From Paractinoplanes aksuensis (GTDB lineage Bacteria > Actinomycetota > Actinomycetes > Mycobacteriales > Micromonosporaceae), in assembly GCF_024137025.1 (NCBI RefSeq), contig NZ_JAMYJR010000007.1, positions 124,001-188,000 of the forward strand: a DNA stretch of 64,000 bases. Direction: 5' to 3'. Of the stretch, positions 42,637-52,315 are shown piece by piece (positions within the stretch are counted from its first letter, which is position 1; the number at the start of each line of letters is the position of its first letter). The notes below the pieces were generated by a model, which saw nothing but the letters and a program-made list of their open reading frames with translations, did no database searches and was not told where the DNA came from. Made by a program: the position numbers and the translations under genes.

Positions 42637-43448
42637 CGCGCGCGCTCCGGCGCCGGCTGGGTCGCGGCCCGCCGCCGGCGCGGCCACTCGCGGGCGATCG
42701 TGCGCAGCACCCGCAGCCCGTCGGTGAACGCGTTGAGGTTGCTCTCGCCGTGGATGCGCTGCTGCTCGTAGCTGGGCACCTCGACGATGCGCAGCCGGGC
42801 CCGGGCCGCCCGCAGGGTCAGCAGGGTCTCGATCTCGAAGCCGTCGCCCCACAACCGGCCGTCGGCCCGGGTCGTGCTGTCCAGCGCGAACGCGTCGAGG
42901 TGGCGGGCCCAGAAGGCGTTGTAGCCGTAGCAGAGGTCGCTGTAACGGGTGTTGAAGAGCAGGTTGACCATGGCACTCAGGCAGCGGTTGCCGGCCCGGC
43001 GCAGCCGCGTGATGTCGGCGCTGCCGCCGCTGCCGGCGAAGCGGGAGCCCTTGGCGAAGTCGGCCCCGGCCCGCAACTCGGCGATGAAGCTGGGGATCTC
43101 GCGCGGGTCGGTCGACCCGTCGGCGTCGATCATGACCAGGATGTCGCCCGTGGCGGCGGCGAACCCGCAGGCCAGCGCGTTGCCCTTGCCGCGGCGGTTC
43201 TGCCGGACGACGCGGATGCCCGGCATCAGGCGGCGGGCCACGTCGACCGTGTCGTCGGTGGATCCGCCGTCGACCAGAATGACCTCGTCGACCGCGGGCA
43301 GGGCGGCCATCACGTGGGGCAGGTTGAGCGCCTCGTTGAGCGCGGGGATGATGACGCTGACCAGGGGCTCACCGGCCGCGACAAGCATCGGCGGCGGGAT
43401 CTCGGCGCCCGCTCCGGCCTCCGGGCGGGTGTAGGGAACCGTGGACAT
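42633..43448 (-). CDS. GT2 glycosyltransferase (dolichyl/polyprenyl-phosphate sugar synthase type)
   Basis: 271 residues, GT-A fold. VSVIIPALNEALNLPHVMAALPAVDEVILVDGGSTDDTVDVAR and LVMIDADGSTDPREIPSFI, with the metal-binding DAD, are typical. GSRFAGSGGSADITRLRRAGNRCLSAMVNLLFNTRYSDLCYGYNAFWA resembles polyprenyl-phosphate mannose/glucose synthases. It would supply the lipid-linked donor for the GT-C-like protein of the operon. ATG at 43448 has GGAG upstream. First gene of the coupled run. Confidence 0.92.
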   Translation of the reverse strand: MSTVPYTRPEAGAGAEIPPPMLVAAGEPLVSVIIPALNEALNLPHVMAALPAVDEVILVDGGSTDDTVDVARRLMPGIRVVRQNRRGKGNALACGFAAATGDILVMIDADGSTDPREIPSFIAELRAGADFAKGSRFAGSGGSADITRLRRAGNRCLSAMVNLLFNTRYSDLCYGYNAFWARHLDAFALDSTTRADGRLWGDGFEIETLLTLRAARARLRIVEVPSYEQQRIHGESNLNAFTDGLRVLRTIAREWPRRRRAATQPAPERAR

Positions 43449-43525
43449 GACTTCACTCCAAGACTCGGTGGGGTCGTGCGGGAGGCGCCCGCCGGGGCCT
43501 GTCGGGGCACCGGCGGGCCACCTGG

Positions 43526-44302
43526 TCAGACGCCGGAACCGTGAACGGTCCAGGAGTAGATGTCCTGCTTCGACAGGCCGGTGCCGGTGGACGCGGTGAA
43601 GCCGATCCACGCCTCGGAGTCGCGGACGTGCTGGGCGAGGTCGATCCCGCGCTCCAGCACCAGTTGCTCGGTCGAGCCGGCGCTCAGCGCCTTGACGTAG
43701 ACGCGCAGGCGGTGGTCCTCGGCGTCGTAGACGATCCGGGCGTTGAACGGCTTGCCGAACAACGGGATCGGCGCCTCGGTCGTGTCTTCCTGGTAGTCCG
43801 GGTTGCCGCCGAGCACGACCGCGAGGTGGTTGCGGCTCGGGTCGTACGAGTTCTGGTAGGTGTCGAACTCGACGGCCAGGCTCGGCTTGATGCCGCGGTA
43901 GCCCAGGCCGCCGCCCCACCCGCCGAGCGCCCGCGGACCCTCGGTCTGCACGACGAACGCGATGCCGTCGGCCCCGGGCCGGAAGTGGTGCAGGTAGACC
44001 TTGAACGCGGACTCGAACGACTGCGTGACGTCGAGCTTCTCGAGCGACCAGGCCGAGCCGGACTGGCGGTAGCCACCCGGGGTGAGCCGCAGGATCTTCT
44101 GCCGGACCTTGTCGCCGGACGACAGGATCAGGTCGGCCGCGCCGTTACGGTCGAGGCTCTTGCCCGCGCCCTTGAAGGTCGGGTAGTCGATCAGCGGGTC
44201 GTCGTCAGCCGCGAGGGCGGGTGCTCCCGCTGCGGCTATCGAGAGGGTCAGGGCGGCGGCGAGGCCACCCCACACCACCCTCGAGGAACGTGAGGAAGAC
44301 AC
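43526..44302 (-). CDS. secreted legume-type (L-type) lectin domain protein
   Basis: About 258 residues. The signal peptide (VVWGGLAAALTLSIAAAGAPALAA) precedes a single beta-sandwich. Hallmarks of the L-type lectin fold are FESAFKVYLHHFRPGADGIAFVVQTEG, GGGLGYRGIKPSLAVEFDTYQNSYDPSRNHLAVVLGG and the C-terminal EAWIGFTASTGTGLSKQDIYSWTV. The Asp, Asn and His of the metal/sugar site appear in ADGIAF and EFDTYQN. GTG at 44302 is preferred: the TTG at 44317 is itself part of a GGAG ribosome-binding site. It lies 77 bases upstream of the glycan operon and may bind its product. Confidence 0.85.
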   Translation of the reverse strand: MSSSRSSRVVWGGLAAALTLSIAAAGAPALAADDDPLIDYPTFKGAGKSLDRNGAADLILSSGDKVRQKILRLTPGGYRQSGSAWSLEKLDVTQSFESAFKVYLHHFRPGADGIAFVVQTEGPRALGGWGGGLGYRGIKPSLAVEFDTYQNSYDPSRNHLAVVLGGNPDYQEDTTEAPIPLFGKPFNARIVYDAEDHRLRVYVKALSAGSTEQLVLERGIDLAQHVRDSEAWIGFTASTGTGLSKQDIYSWTVHGSGV

Positions 44303-44389
44303 AGTTCTGCGCTCCAATTCGGATATTTTGCCCCACTAGGACGTGGCCTAAGGTAGGGCAGCGCGCAGAACCGCGTGAGTGAGATGAGG

Positions 44390-45508
44390 CTATTTATCCC
44401 GAATCGGAGGCACTTGCTCCGTTAGCCACGAATGGAACGCGCCGATGTGGTGCTCGCTCGGCACGAGCACACCCCCTTGCGCGTACGTCCGGGAGGCCAT
44501 CGACGGCTGGCAGCGCTCGCACGCCTCGAAGTCCTGACGGTTGACCCGATCGAACAGCTCGACCGAGCGGCTCAGGTCGACGCCCGAGGAGACCACGTCG
44601 GGCCGGAACAACCAATCGCACTCGACGATGGTGCGATCCACGGCCAGCGGATACATCCGGTGGAAGATCACGTGGTCGGGCACCAGGTTCACGAAGACCT
44701 GGGGCTTGATCGTGATCGCGTAGTAGCGGCGGTCCTGCTCGGCGGCCAGGGTGCCGATCGGGGCCACGCCGGGGCTGCCGTCCACCGTGAAGCCGGCCAC
44801 GTCCCGGCCGAACTCGGCGCCGTGTCCCACGTAGTACTGCGCGGCGTAGCCCCCGGCGAACTCCGGCAGCACGTGCACCAGCTCGGGGTGGATCGTCGCG
44901 CAGTGGTAGCACTCCATGAAGTTCTCGATGATCAGCTTCCAGTTGGCGGCCACGTCGTACCGGATGCGCCGGCCCACCTCGAGCGTCTCCAGCGCGTACC
45001 GGCCGATGGCGGCGAGGTCACCGAGGCGTTCGGCGCAGGCCCCCATGACGTCCTGCTCGAAGCTCGGCGGCTCGTCGGCCAGGCATACCCAGACGTAGCC
45101 CAGCCACTCCCTGACCTGCACTTTTCTTAACCCGAACTCATCTCGGTCGATGTCCGGCATCTTGACCAGGTTGGGCGCGGCCACGAGCTTGCCGTCGAGG
45201 CCGTACGCCCACGCGTGATACGAGCATCTGAACGTCCGCTTCACGTTTCCCGACTCCTCGACGCACAGCCGGGCGCCGCGGTGGCGGCAGACGTTGAGGA
45301 AGGCTCTGGCCTGTCCGTCGGCACTGCGGGTGACGATCAAGTTCTCCCGACCGACATTCACCGTACGGAAGGAGCCCGGCTCGCCGATGTCGGTGCTCCG
45401 GGCGACGCAGAACCACATCCGCTCGAAGATCGCCTCCTGCTCGGCCGCGAAGATCGCCGGGTCGGTGTAGTAGCGGCCGGCCAGCGTGGGCATCAGGGAC
45501 GACGTCAT
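44390..45508 (-). CDS. Rieske non-heme iron oxygenase, probable glycine betaine monooxygenase (GbcA-like)
   Basis: 372 residues. The Rieske centre is [29 protein letters not shown] (C-x-H ... C-x2-H). The mononuclear iron site is in [17 protein letters not shown]. Size and sequence fit oxygenases that demethylate quaternary amines (GbcA, or the carnitine enzyme CntA). Neighbours are dimethylglycine and sarcosine oxidases, so glycine betaine is the best substrate, giving dimethylglycine and formaldehyde. No ferredoxin-reductase partner (GbcB) is in the window. ATG has GGAGG upstream and overlaps the previous stop (ATGA). Last gene of the operon. Confidence 0.85.
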   Translation of the reverse strand: MTSSLMPTLAGRYYTDPAIFAAEQEAIFERMWFCVARSTDIGEPGSFRTVNVGRENLIVTRSADGQARAFLNVCRHRGARLCVEESGNVKRTFRCSYHAWAYGLDGKLVAAPNLVKMPDIDRDEFGLRKVQVREWLGYVWVCLADEPPSFEQDVMGACAERLGDLAAIGRYALETLEVGRRIRYDVAANWKLIIENFMECYHCATIHPELVHVLPEFAGGYAAQYYVGHGAEFGRDVAGFTVDGSPGVAPIGTLAAEQDRRYYAITIKPQVFVNLVPDHVIFHRMYPLAVDRTIVECDWLFRPDVVSSGVDLSRSVELFDRVNRQDFEACERCQPSMASRTYAQGGVLVPSEHHIGAFHSWLTEQVPPIRDK

Positions 45509-46641
45509 CCGAACCTCCGCGGATCGAACAGCCCGATGGGGTGGACGGTCGCGCCACAGGTCGCCAGGTCGGCCAGGATCTCGCCCACCACGGTCACGAA
45601 CTTGAACCCGTGGCCCGAGAACCCGCAGGCCACCGTCACCGACTCATGGGCCGGATGGCGGGCGATCACGAAGTGCTCGTCCGGCGTGGTGCTGTACATG
45701 CAGGGCTCGCCGCGCAGGAACCGGCCGGGCAGGTCGGGCAGCCGCCGCCCGCAGTAGGCGACCATCTCGGCGATCTCGTCCTCGTGGACCGCGGTGTCCA
45801 GGGTGTCCGGCGTGGTCGGCGTGCCCCGCCGGAAGAACGCGATCTTGGCGCCGCCCTCGGGCCCGTCGATGGCCGGGAAGCCGTAGATCTGGCCACCCTC
45901 GGCGTCCTCCCAGACATAGATCGGGTGCCGGTCCGGCCGGAACGGCTCGACGCCGCCGCGCGGCTGGTACCAGTGCTGCACCTGGCGCTCGATGCGGAAC
46001 TCGATCCCCAGGTCGGCCAGCAGCTCGGGCGCCCACGGCCCGGGCGCGAGCACCAGCTGACCGGCCGTGTACGAGCCGCCCGCGGTGGTCACCCGCACCC
46101 CGTCGCCGACCGGCTCCCAGCTCGTCATCGGCTCGTGGAAGCGCAGGTCGGCGCCGTGCTTGCCCGCGAGCTGCAGGTTGGCGGCGACGGTCGCCTCGGG
46201 CCGCACGAAGCCGGCCTTGGCCTCGTAGAGCGCGATCTCGTCGGGCTGCGGGGCCAGGGTCGGGAAGCGTCGGCGCAACTCTTCCGCGTCCAGGATCTCG
46301 TGCTCCAGGCCCCACTGCTCGGCGCTGGCCCGGCTGCCGGCCACGGTCCGGCTGTCCGGGCGGCCGATCATCAGGCCACCGGTCAGTGTGATCACGTCCC
46401 GGCCCGAGTCCGTGGCGAGCTGGTCGAACAGGTCGTACGCGCGCAGCAGCAACGGCACGTACTCCGGGCCTTCGAAGTACGACTGCCGGGTAACCCGGGA
46501 GCCGCCGTGGCTGGCCCCGCGGTCGTGGGCCGGACCGTACTTCTCGAGGCCGAGCACCCGCTGACCGCGCGCCGCGAGCTGGAAGGCGGCGGCACTGCCC
46601 ATGCCGCCGAGACCGACAACGATGACGTCGTACGCCGACAA
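45505..46641 (-). CDS. monomeric sarcosine oxidase
   Basis: 378 residues. FAD-binding GxGxxG start [21 protein letters not shown], then [46 protein letters not shown] contains the Cys that binds FAD covalently in monomeric sarcosine oxidases; [10 protein letters not shown] follows as in that family. Oxidises sarcosine to glycine, formaldehyde and H2O2. TTG start at 46641 with GGAGG five bases upstream. Between DMG oxidase and the Rieske gene. Confidence 0.92.
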   Translation of the reverse strand: MSAYDVIVVGLGGMGSAAAFQLAARGQRVLGLEKYGPAHDRGASHGGSRVTRQSYFEGPEYVPLLLRAYDLFDQLATDSGRDVITLTGGLMIGRPDSRTVAGSRASAEQWGLEHEILDAEELRRRFPTLAPQPDEIALYEAKAGFVRPEATVAANLQLAGKHGADLRFHEPMTSWEPVGDGVRVTTAGGSYTAGQLVLAPGPWAPELLADLGIEFRIERQVQHWYQPRGGVEPFRPDRHPIYVWEDAEGGQIYGFPAIDGPEGGAKIAFFRRGTPTTPDTLDTAVHEDEIAEMVAYCGRRLPDLPGRFLRGEPCMYSTTPDEHFVIARHPAHESVTVACGFSGHGFKFVTVVGEILADLATCGATVHPIGLFDPRRFG

Positions 46642-46657
46642 GATGCCTCCAGGTGGT

Positions 46658-49009
46658 TCAGGCGCGCAGCCGTTCGTGCTCGGGGTCGAACAGGGGCTCG
46701 GCGGCGACGGTGGCGCGGAGCCGGCGGTCGAAGTAGCCGATCGTGACCTCGGCGCCGGGCCGGGCCAGGGCGGCCGGAAGCCAGGCGTACGCGATCGGCG
46801 CCCCCACCGTGTGGCCGTAGGCGGCGCTGGTCACGAAGCCGACCGGTGTCCCACCGTCATACACCGGCTCGCGGCCCATCGGCACGGAACCGGCGTCGTC
46901 CAGCACCAGGCAGGTGAGCAGCCGGTCGGTCTTCTCGTCGAGCGCATCCCTCCCGATGAAGTCACCGGCGTCGCGGCGAACGGCAAAACCGACCCCGCTT
47001 TCGTACGGGGTGTCCTCGGCGGTCATGTCGGTGCCCCACAGCCGGTAGCCCTTCTCGAGGCGCAGGCTCGTGAAAGCGGCCCGCCCGGCGGCGATGAGGC
47101 CCAACCCCTGGCCCGCCGCCCACAGGGTGTCCCACAGTTTCAGGGCACAATCGGCCCGGGTGTAGATCTCCCAGCCCAGCTCGCCCACGTACGACAGCCG
47201 CAGCATCGTCACCGGGACCGTGCCGACATAGCCCTCCCGAGCCTGGAAGTAGCGGAAGCTCTCGTTGGACACGTCGATGTCGGTGAGCGGGGCGACCAGC
47301 TCGCGAGCCCGCGGACCCCACACGCCGAGCCCGCCGGTGCTGCCGGTGACGTCCCGGATCCGGACGCCGGGCGGCGCGTGCCGGCGCAGCCAGTGCAGGT
47401 CGATCGGGCCGTTGACACCGACCTGGAACCTCTCCTCGCCCAGCCGCGCCACCGTGACGTCGCTGCGGACCTTGCCGGCCTCGTCGAGCAGCATCGTGTA
47501 CGTCACCGAGCCAGCCCGCTTGTCCACGTTGTTGCTGGTCATGGCCTGCAGGAAACTCACCGGGCCGTCGACCTCGAGGCGCATGAGCGGGGTCATGTCG
47601 TACAGGGCGACGCTCTCGCGGGTGATCCGGGCCTCGGTCCCGGCGATCGGCGACCAGTGGCGGCTCGACCAGGCGTCCCGCTCCCTCGGCACGGGGGCCG
47701 GGTTCGACTCGTACCAGAGCGGCCGTTCCCAGCCCGCAGCCTCGCCGAAGACCGCGCCCAGCTCGACGTGCCGGGCGTGGAAGGGTGTCGTGCGGACGTC
47801 GCGGACACCGGGCGGGTCGAGCGGATGGACGATGTCGTAGACCTCGACGAAGCTGCGGATCGAGCGCTCCCGCACGTAGGCCGGGGCCAATTGCGTACGG
47901 TCGAAGCGGTTGAGATCGCACTCGTGCAGGTCGATGCTCGGGCGACCGGTGACCATCCACTCGGCGACCTCGCGCGCCGCGCCGGCCGAGTGGGTCACCC
48001 AGATCGCCTCGGCGCTCCAGAAGCCGGGCCGGTCGGCCGCCTCGCCCAGCAACGGGAAGCCGTCGGCGGTGAACGAGAAGACACCGTTGAATCCGTCGGT
48101 TCGTTCGGCATCTTTGACAACCGGCAGAAGGTCGGCGGCGGCTGCCCAGGACTCGCCGAAAGTGTCGGGGGTGAACGGGAGCATCGACGGGTGCTCACCC
48201 TTCGACAGCTCGTCCAGGCCCACCGGCATCGGCTCGTGCAGATAGCTGCCGATGCCCAGGGCCTCGCCGTGCGCCCGGAAATAGAGGTCCCTGTCCTGGT
48301 GGCGCAGGATCGGCAGGTCGTCGTGGGCGCCGGCCGGGCCGGTGCGCACGTACTGGTGGGCCATCGGCAGCAGGGGGATCGTGACTCCGGCCAGCGCCCC
48401 GATCCGCGGGCCCCAGAACCCGGCGCAGCTGACGACGATGTCGGCCTGATATGTCGCGCCTTCCGTGCGTACTTTGCTGATCTTTCCTTTTTCGATGATC
48501 AACTCGACGACCCGGGCCTGGGCGACGAATCGGGCGCCGTTCTCCTTCGCTCTTCGTGCCTGCCGCTCACCGGCCTCGACGGCCAGAGCCAGGCCGTCGG
48601 TCGGCACGTGCAGTCCGCCCTCGACCCGGCTCTTGTCGAGCAGGGGGAACAGCTCGGCGCACTCGACCGGGTCGATCACCCGCGAGCCGATCCCCCACGA
48701 CTGGCCGAAGCCGAAGCGGCGGTGCAACTCCTGCAGCCGTTCCGGCGTGGTTGCCACTTCGAGGCTGCCGACCGGGCGGAAGCAGTCCAGCCCGGTCAGT
48801 TTCTCGACGGTGTACTTCGCCATCCGGGCCATCGTCCGCGACGGGTTGGTCTGGAAGACCAGTCCCGGGGCGTGCGAGCTGGAACCGCCGGTCACGAACA
48901 GCGGCCCCTGCTCCAGCACGGTGACGTCGGTCCAGCCGCGCATGGTCAGCTCATCGGCGAGGGCACAGCCCACGATCCCGGCGCCGATGATCACCACCTT
49001 CGGGCCCAT
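46658..49009 (-). CDS. dimethylglycine oxidase (FAD oxidase fused to folate-binding GcvT-like domain)
   Basis: 783 residues, near the 830 of Arthrobacter dimethylglycine oxidase. N-terminal FAD part: [98 protein letters not shown]-terminal folate part (GcvT-like): [66 protein letters not shown]. It converts dimethylglycine to sarcosine, passing the methylene to tetrahydrofolate and making H2O2. ATG has GGGAG seven bases upstream; four bases from the binding-protein stop. Confidence 0.93.
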   Translation of the reverse strand: MGPKVVIIGAGIVGCALADELTMRGWTDVTVLEQGPLFVTGGSSSHAPGLVFQTNPSRTMARMAKYTVEKLTGLDCFRPVGSLEVATTPERLQELHRRFGFGQSWGIGSRVIDPVECAELFPLLDKSRVEGGLHVPTDGLALAVEAGERQARRAKENGARFVAQARVVELIIEKGKISKVRTEGATYQADIVVSCAGFWGPRIGALAGVTIPLLPMAHQYVRTGPAGAHDDLPILRHQDRDLYFRAHGEALGIGSYLHEPMPVGLDELSKGEHPSMLPFTPDTFGESWAAAADLLPVVKDAERTDGFNGVFSFTADGFPLLGEAADRPGFWSAEAIWVTHSAGAAREVAEWMVTGRPSIDLHECDLNRFDRTQLAPAYVRERSIRSFVEVYDIVHPLDPPGVRDVRTTPFHARHVELGAVFGEAAGWERPLWYESNPAPVPRERDAWSSRHWSPIAGTEARITRESVALYDMTPLMRLEVDGPVSFLQAMTSNNVDKRAGSVTYTMLLDEAGKVRSDVTVARLGEERFQVGVNGPIDLHWLRRHAPPGVRIRDVTGSTGGLGVWGPRARELVAPLTDIDVSNESFRYFQAREGYVGTVPVTMLRLSYVGELGWEIYTRADCALKLWDTLWAAGQGLGLIAAGRAAFTSLRLEKGYRLWGTDMTAEDTPYESGVGFAVRRDAGDFIGRDALDEKTDRLLTCLVLDDAGSVPMGREPVYDGGTPVGFVTSAAYGHTVGAPIAYAWLPAALARPGAEVTIGYFDRRLRATVAAEPLFDPEHERLRA

Positions 49010-49012
49010 GGC

Positions 49013-49969
49013 TCAGCTCCCGGCCGGGATCCAGGGCTTCCAGGTGGCCTCGTGCTCGGTCACCCACTTCTCGGCAGCCTTCTCGGCCGACATGCCCTGG
49101 TTGGTGATGTAGTCCGAGACCAGGTTCTGGTCGTCGTTGCTCCACGTGAAGTTCTTGATGAACTGATAGGCGGTGCTGTTGGCGTCGGCGAACTTCTTGC
49201 TGGCGATCTTGTCGAGCACGTAGTCCGGGTAGTCGCAGGCCACCTTCTTGGTGTCCGCGTCACAGCCCTCCTTGTACTCGGGCAGCTTCACCCGGACGTA
49301 CTTCTCCTGGGCGAACAGCCACTGCGGTTCGTAGAAATAGAAGAGCAGCGGCTTGGTCTGGGCCGAGGCCTGCTGGGCGGCCTTGATGATCGCCGCCTCG
49401 CTGCCCGAATAGACCACTGTGTAATTCAGCTTGAGATTGCTGACCAGGGCTTCGTCATTGGTGACGAAGGACGGGTCGCCCGCCAGGAACTGCCCCTTAC
49501 CCTTCGACTCCGAGGTCTTGAACAGGTCGGCGTACTTGTTGAGGTTTTTCCAGTCGGTGATGTCGGGATACTTGTCGGCCATCCACTGCGGCACGTACCA
49601 GCCGATCGTGCCCTGGTTGCCGGTCGGGCCGACCTCGACGGCGACCTTCTTGTCCTCGATATAGGTCTTCTTGAGGTCGGGGTGACCCCAGTTCTCGACG
49701 ATCGCGTCGACCTCGCCGGTCTCGAAGCCCTGCCAGGCGATCTCTTCCTTGAGGTCCTTCTTCTCGACCGTGTAACCCATCTTCTTCTCGAGCAGGTGGG
49801 CGATGACGGCGGCGTTGGCCTCGTAGCCGACCCACGGGTTGATCGCGAGGTTCACTGTGCCCTTGGCCCCGGCGCTGGGCTCGTCCTCCCCCGCGCCCGA
49901 GGTGGCGCCGCCGCACGCGGTCAGGGTCACTATCAGCGCCGCCGCGGCGGCCGTCCGCAGAGTTCTCAT
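49013..49969 (-). CDS. glycine betaine/choline ABC transporter substrate-binding lipoprotein (OpuAC/ProX type)
   Basis: About 318 residues. Signal with lipobox LTAC (Cys19). The OpuAC domain has VNLAINPWVGYEANAAVIAHLLEKKMGYTVEKKDL, DAIVENWGHPDLKKTYI, GWYVPQWMADKYPDITDWKNL and LFYFYEPQWLFAQEKY. The Trp and Tyr residues in these blocks fit an aromatic box for a trimethylammonium group. ATG overlaps the permease stop (ATGA). Confidence 0.93.
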   Translation of the reverse strand: MRTLRTAAAAALIVTLTACGGATSGAGEDEPSAGAKGTVNLAINPWVGYEANAAVIAHLLEKKMGYTVEKKDLKEEIAWQGFETGEVDAIVENWGHPDLKKTYIEDKKVAVEVGPTGNQGTIGWYVPQWMADKYPDITDWKNLNKYADLFKTSESKGKGQFLAGDPSFVTNDEALVSNLKLNYTVVYSGSEAAIIKAAQQASAQTKPLLFYFYEPQWLFAQEKYVRVKLPEYKEGCDADTKKVACDYPDYVLDKIASKKFADANSTAYQFIKNFTWSNDDQNLVSDYITNQGMSAEKAAEKWVTEHEATWKPWIPAGS

Positions 49970-51918
49970 CGTCGAGGTCCCTTCGTGTGGTGGAAACCCT
50001 GGGTCAAGCGGTCGAGCACGATGCCGAGCAGCACGATGGCGAGCCCGGCGGCCAGGCCCCGGCCGAACAGCTCGCGCTGCGAGAAGCCGGCCACGACGTC
50101 GTATCCGAGGGCCCCGGCGCCGACCAGGCCACCCACGACGACCATGGCCAGGACCATGACGATCCCCTGGTTGGCCGCGAGCAGCAGGCCACCGCGGGCC
50201 ATCGGCAGCTGCACCTTCCACAGCAGCTGCCGCGGGGTCGAGCCGGCCGAGAGCGCGGCCTCGACGACGGTCGGCGGCACGTCGCGCAGCCCCCGCTCGA
50301 CCAGTCGCACCACGGGCGGCACGGCGAAGATGACCGCAGCCACGATCGCGGTGAACCGGCTCGCGCCGAACAACGCCACCGCCGGCAGCAGATACACGAA
50401 CGAGGGCATGGTCTGGGCCGCGTCCAGCAGCGGGCGGATCCCGGTGGCGAGGCGGTCGTGACGCGCGCAGAACACCCCGACGGCCACGCCGATGGTCATC
50501 GTCAGCACGATCGCCACGAGCACGGTGGCCAGCGTCTGCATCGAGTGCTGCCACAGGCCCAGCCCGGCGATCCCGGCCGAGGCGAGCGCGGCGATCAGGG
50601 CCGCCCGCCACCCGCTGATCAGCGTGCCGAAGGCGGCCACAGCGGCCACGAAGAGCCACCACGGCGTGGTCACCAGCACGGTCTCGAGCGGATCGAGCAC
50701 ACCGGCGCTGATCCCGTTCTTGAGCCCCTCGGTGACGTCGAACCAGTGCAGCTCGATCCACCCGACGAGGTCGTTGACCGGCCCCGCGAACGAGTAGCCG
50801 GGCAGGTCGTCCGGATCGATCCGCACCACAGCCGCAACCACCACGACGGCCAGCGCGACGCCCGCGCCCACCCACCGCAGCCGGCGCTGCCGAGCGGTGC
50901 GGTGGACCCGGGTGCGGCGGGCGGCGTTGGTGGTTATCCGGTCGAGCACCACGGCCAGGATCACGATGGCCAGCCCGGCGTCGAAGGCCGCACCCACGTT
51001 GACCCGTTGCAACGCGCTCACGATGTTCTGCCCCAGGCCGGGCGCGTCGATCAGCGCCGTGATCACCACCATCGACAGCGCCAGCATGATCGTCTGGTTG
51101 ACGGCGAGCGCGATCGTGGTGCGAGCCATCGGCAGCCGCACCTTGCCCAGCAGCTGCCACCGGGTCGAGCCGAGCGCCGTGGCCGCTTCCACCGCCGTCG
51201 GCGAGACCTCGCTGATCCCCAGCGCCGTGATCCGGATCGTGGCCGGCACCGCGTAGATCATCGTGGCGATCACCGCGGCCGGCTCCCCGATCAGGAAGAG
51301 CAACGTCATCGGGGCCAGATAGGCGAACGTCGGCATGATCTGCATGACGTCGAGCACCGGCCGCAGCGTCGCCCCGACCCACCGCACCCGGGCCGCCAGG
51401 ATCCCGAGCGGCACCCCGATCAGCACCGAGAGCAACACCGCCGAGACCGTCAGCACCAGCGTGTCGACACTCTGCTCCCACAGCCCGAGCACCCCGAAGG
51501 CCAGGAACCCGCCCAGCGCCAGCAACCCCGTGCGCCACCCGGCCAGCACCGCGCCGATCGCCGCCACCGCCGCCACCAGGCCCGCGAAGCCGAGCCCGGT
51601 CAGCGCCCCGTAAACGCCGTCGACCAGCAGCCGCACCCCCAGCCGCACGTAGTTGAAGCCGTACAGGAAGAACGGGCTGGAGTCGCGGTTGGCATCGACC
51701 CAGTCCCGCACACGGTCGAAGAACCGAAACGCGGCCGCGTCGCTGCTGTCGGCTGCCCCCTCCGTCCGAAACACCAGATAGGCCACCACGGTCACGACAA
51801 CCGCCCCCGCGGCCACCATCCGCCGCCGCCCCGCCCCACGCCGCCGCGGCCCAGCCACACTCGGGGCCGACTCGACCACCCGCCCGTCCGGCCGAAGCGC
51901 CGGCAACGTCGCGGTCAC
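49966..51918 (-). CDS. betaine/choline ABC permease with two fused ProW-like domains
   Basis: 650 residues, about twice a usual ProW/OpuAB permease. Each half has its own BPD transport domain: first half VRPVLDVMQIMPTFAYL-like with EAATALGSTRWQLLGKVRLPMARTTIALAVNQTIMLALSMVVI; second half LLDAAQTMPSFVYLLPAVALFG with EAALSAGSTPRQLLWKVQLPMARGGLLLAANQGIVMVLAMVVV. The EAA loops are both intact, so one chain could form the whole translocation pore. GTG at 51918 has GGGAGG upstream. Fusion is certain from the open frame; substrate is from context. Confidence 0.92.
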   Translation of the reverse strand: MTATLPALRPDGRVVESAPSVAGPRRRGAGRRRMVAAGAVVVTVVAYLVFRTEGAADSSDAAAFRFFDRVRDWVDANRDSSPFFLYGFNYVRLGVRLLVDGVYGALTGLGFAGLVAAVAAIGAVLAGWRTGLLALGGFLAFGVLGLWEQSVDTLVLTVSAVLLSVLIGVPLGILAARVRWVGATLRPVLDVMQIMPTFAYLAPMTLLFLIGEPAAVIATMIYAVPATIRITALGISEVSPTAVEAATALGSTRWQLLGKVRLPMARTTIALAVNQTIMLALSMVVITALIDAPGLGQNIVSALQRVNVGAAFDAGLAIVILAVVLDRITTNAARRTRVHRTARQRRLRWVGAGVALAVVVVAAVVRIDPDDLPGYSFAGPVNDLVGWIELHWFDVTEGLKNGISAGVLDPLETVLVTTPWWLFVAAVAAFGTLISGWRAALIAALASAGIAGLGLWQHSMQTLATVLVAIVLTMTIGVAVGVFCARHDRLATGIRPLLDAAQTMPSFVYLLPAVALFGASRFTAIVAAVIFAVPPVVRLVERGLRDVPPTVVEAALSAGSTPRQLLWKVQLPMARGGLLLAANQGIVMVLAMVVVGGLVGAGALGYDVVAGFSQRELFGRGLAAGLAIVLLGIVLDRLTQGFHHTKGPRR

Positions 51919-52315
51919 GCCCGCCCCCTCCCCACGCCGGCCCTCTCCCCGCCCGCGGCCCGACGTCCTCGCCCCACCCGCATTCCTCGCGCGACACGGT
52001 GGGCGCGCGGAGCCTGCACTTCCTCCCCCGGCCGACCATCGCGCGTGACCAGATCTCCTCGCGCTTCCCGACCACCGCGCGCTTCCCTGCCACCGCGCGG
52101 GGTCTGGCCTCCTCGCACTTCCTTACCGCCGCGCAGCACCCGGACGTCCCGCGGGGCAAGCTCCCCGCGCGCCTTCCTTCCACCGCACGCGGACTGGCCT
52201 CCCCGCACTTCCCCATCGCCGCGCGGCACCCGACCGTCCCGCGCGGCCGGCCCGATGTGCGCGGCACGGCCGTTGCGCATCGTCGGCTTCGGTTGCGGGG
52301 TCGGCGGGTGGGGGT
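51919..52315. repeat. degenerate repeat spacer inside the choline operon
   Basis: 397 bases with no gene. Two copies of a roughly 66-base unit at 52091 and 52181 (90-base period) differ at about 11 positions. A shorter CGCGCTTCCC-type unit repeats around 52059-52090. The frame is open on both strands, which is expected for GC-rich repeats; no domain or start signal supports a protein. It separates the ATPase gene from the permease gene of one importer. Confidence 0.8.

Noticed and set aside
49970-52267. Minus-strand open frame running far upstream of the betaine-binding protein
   Set aside because: It is the shadow of the fused permease and repeat spacer; the lipoprotein signal peptide at 49969 marks the real start.
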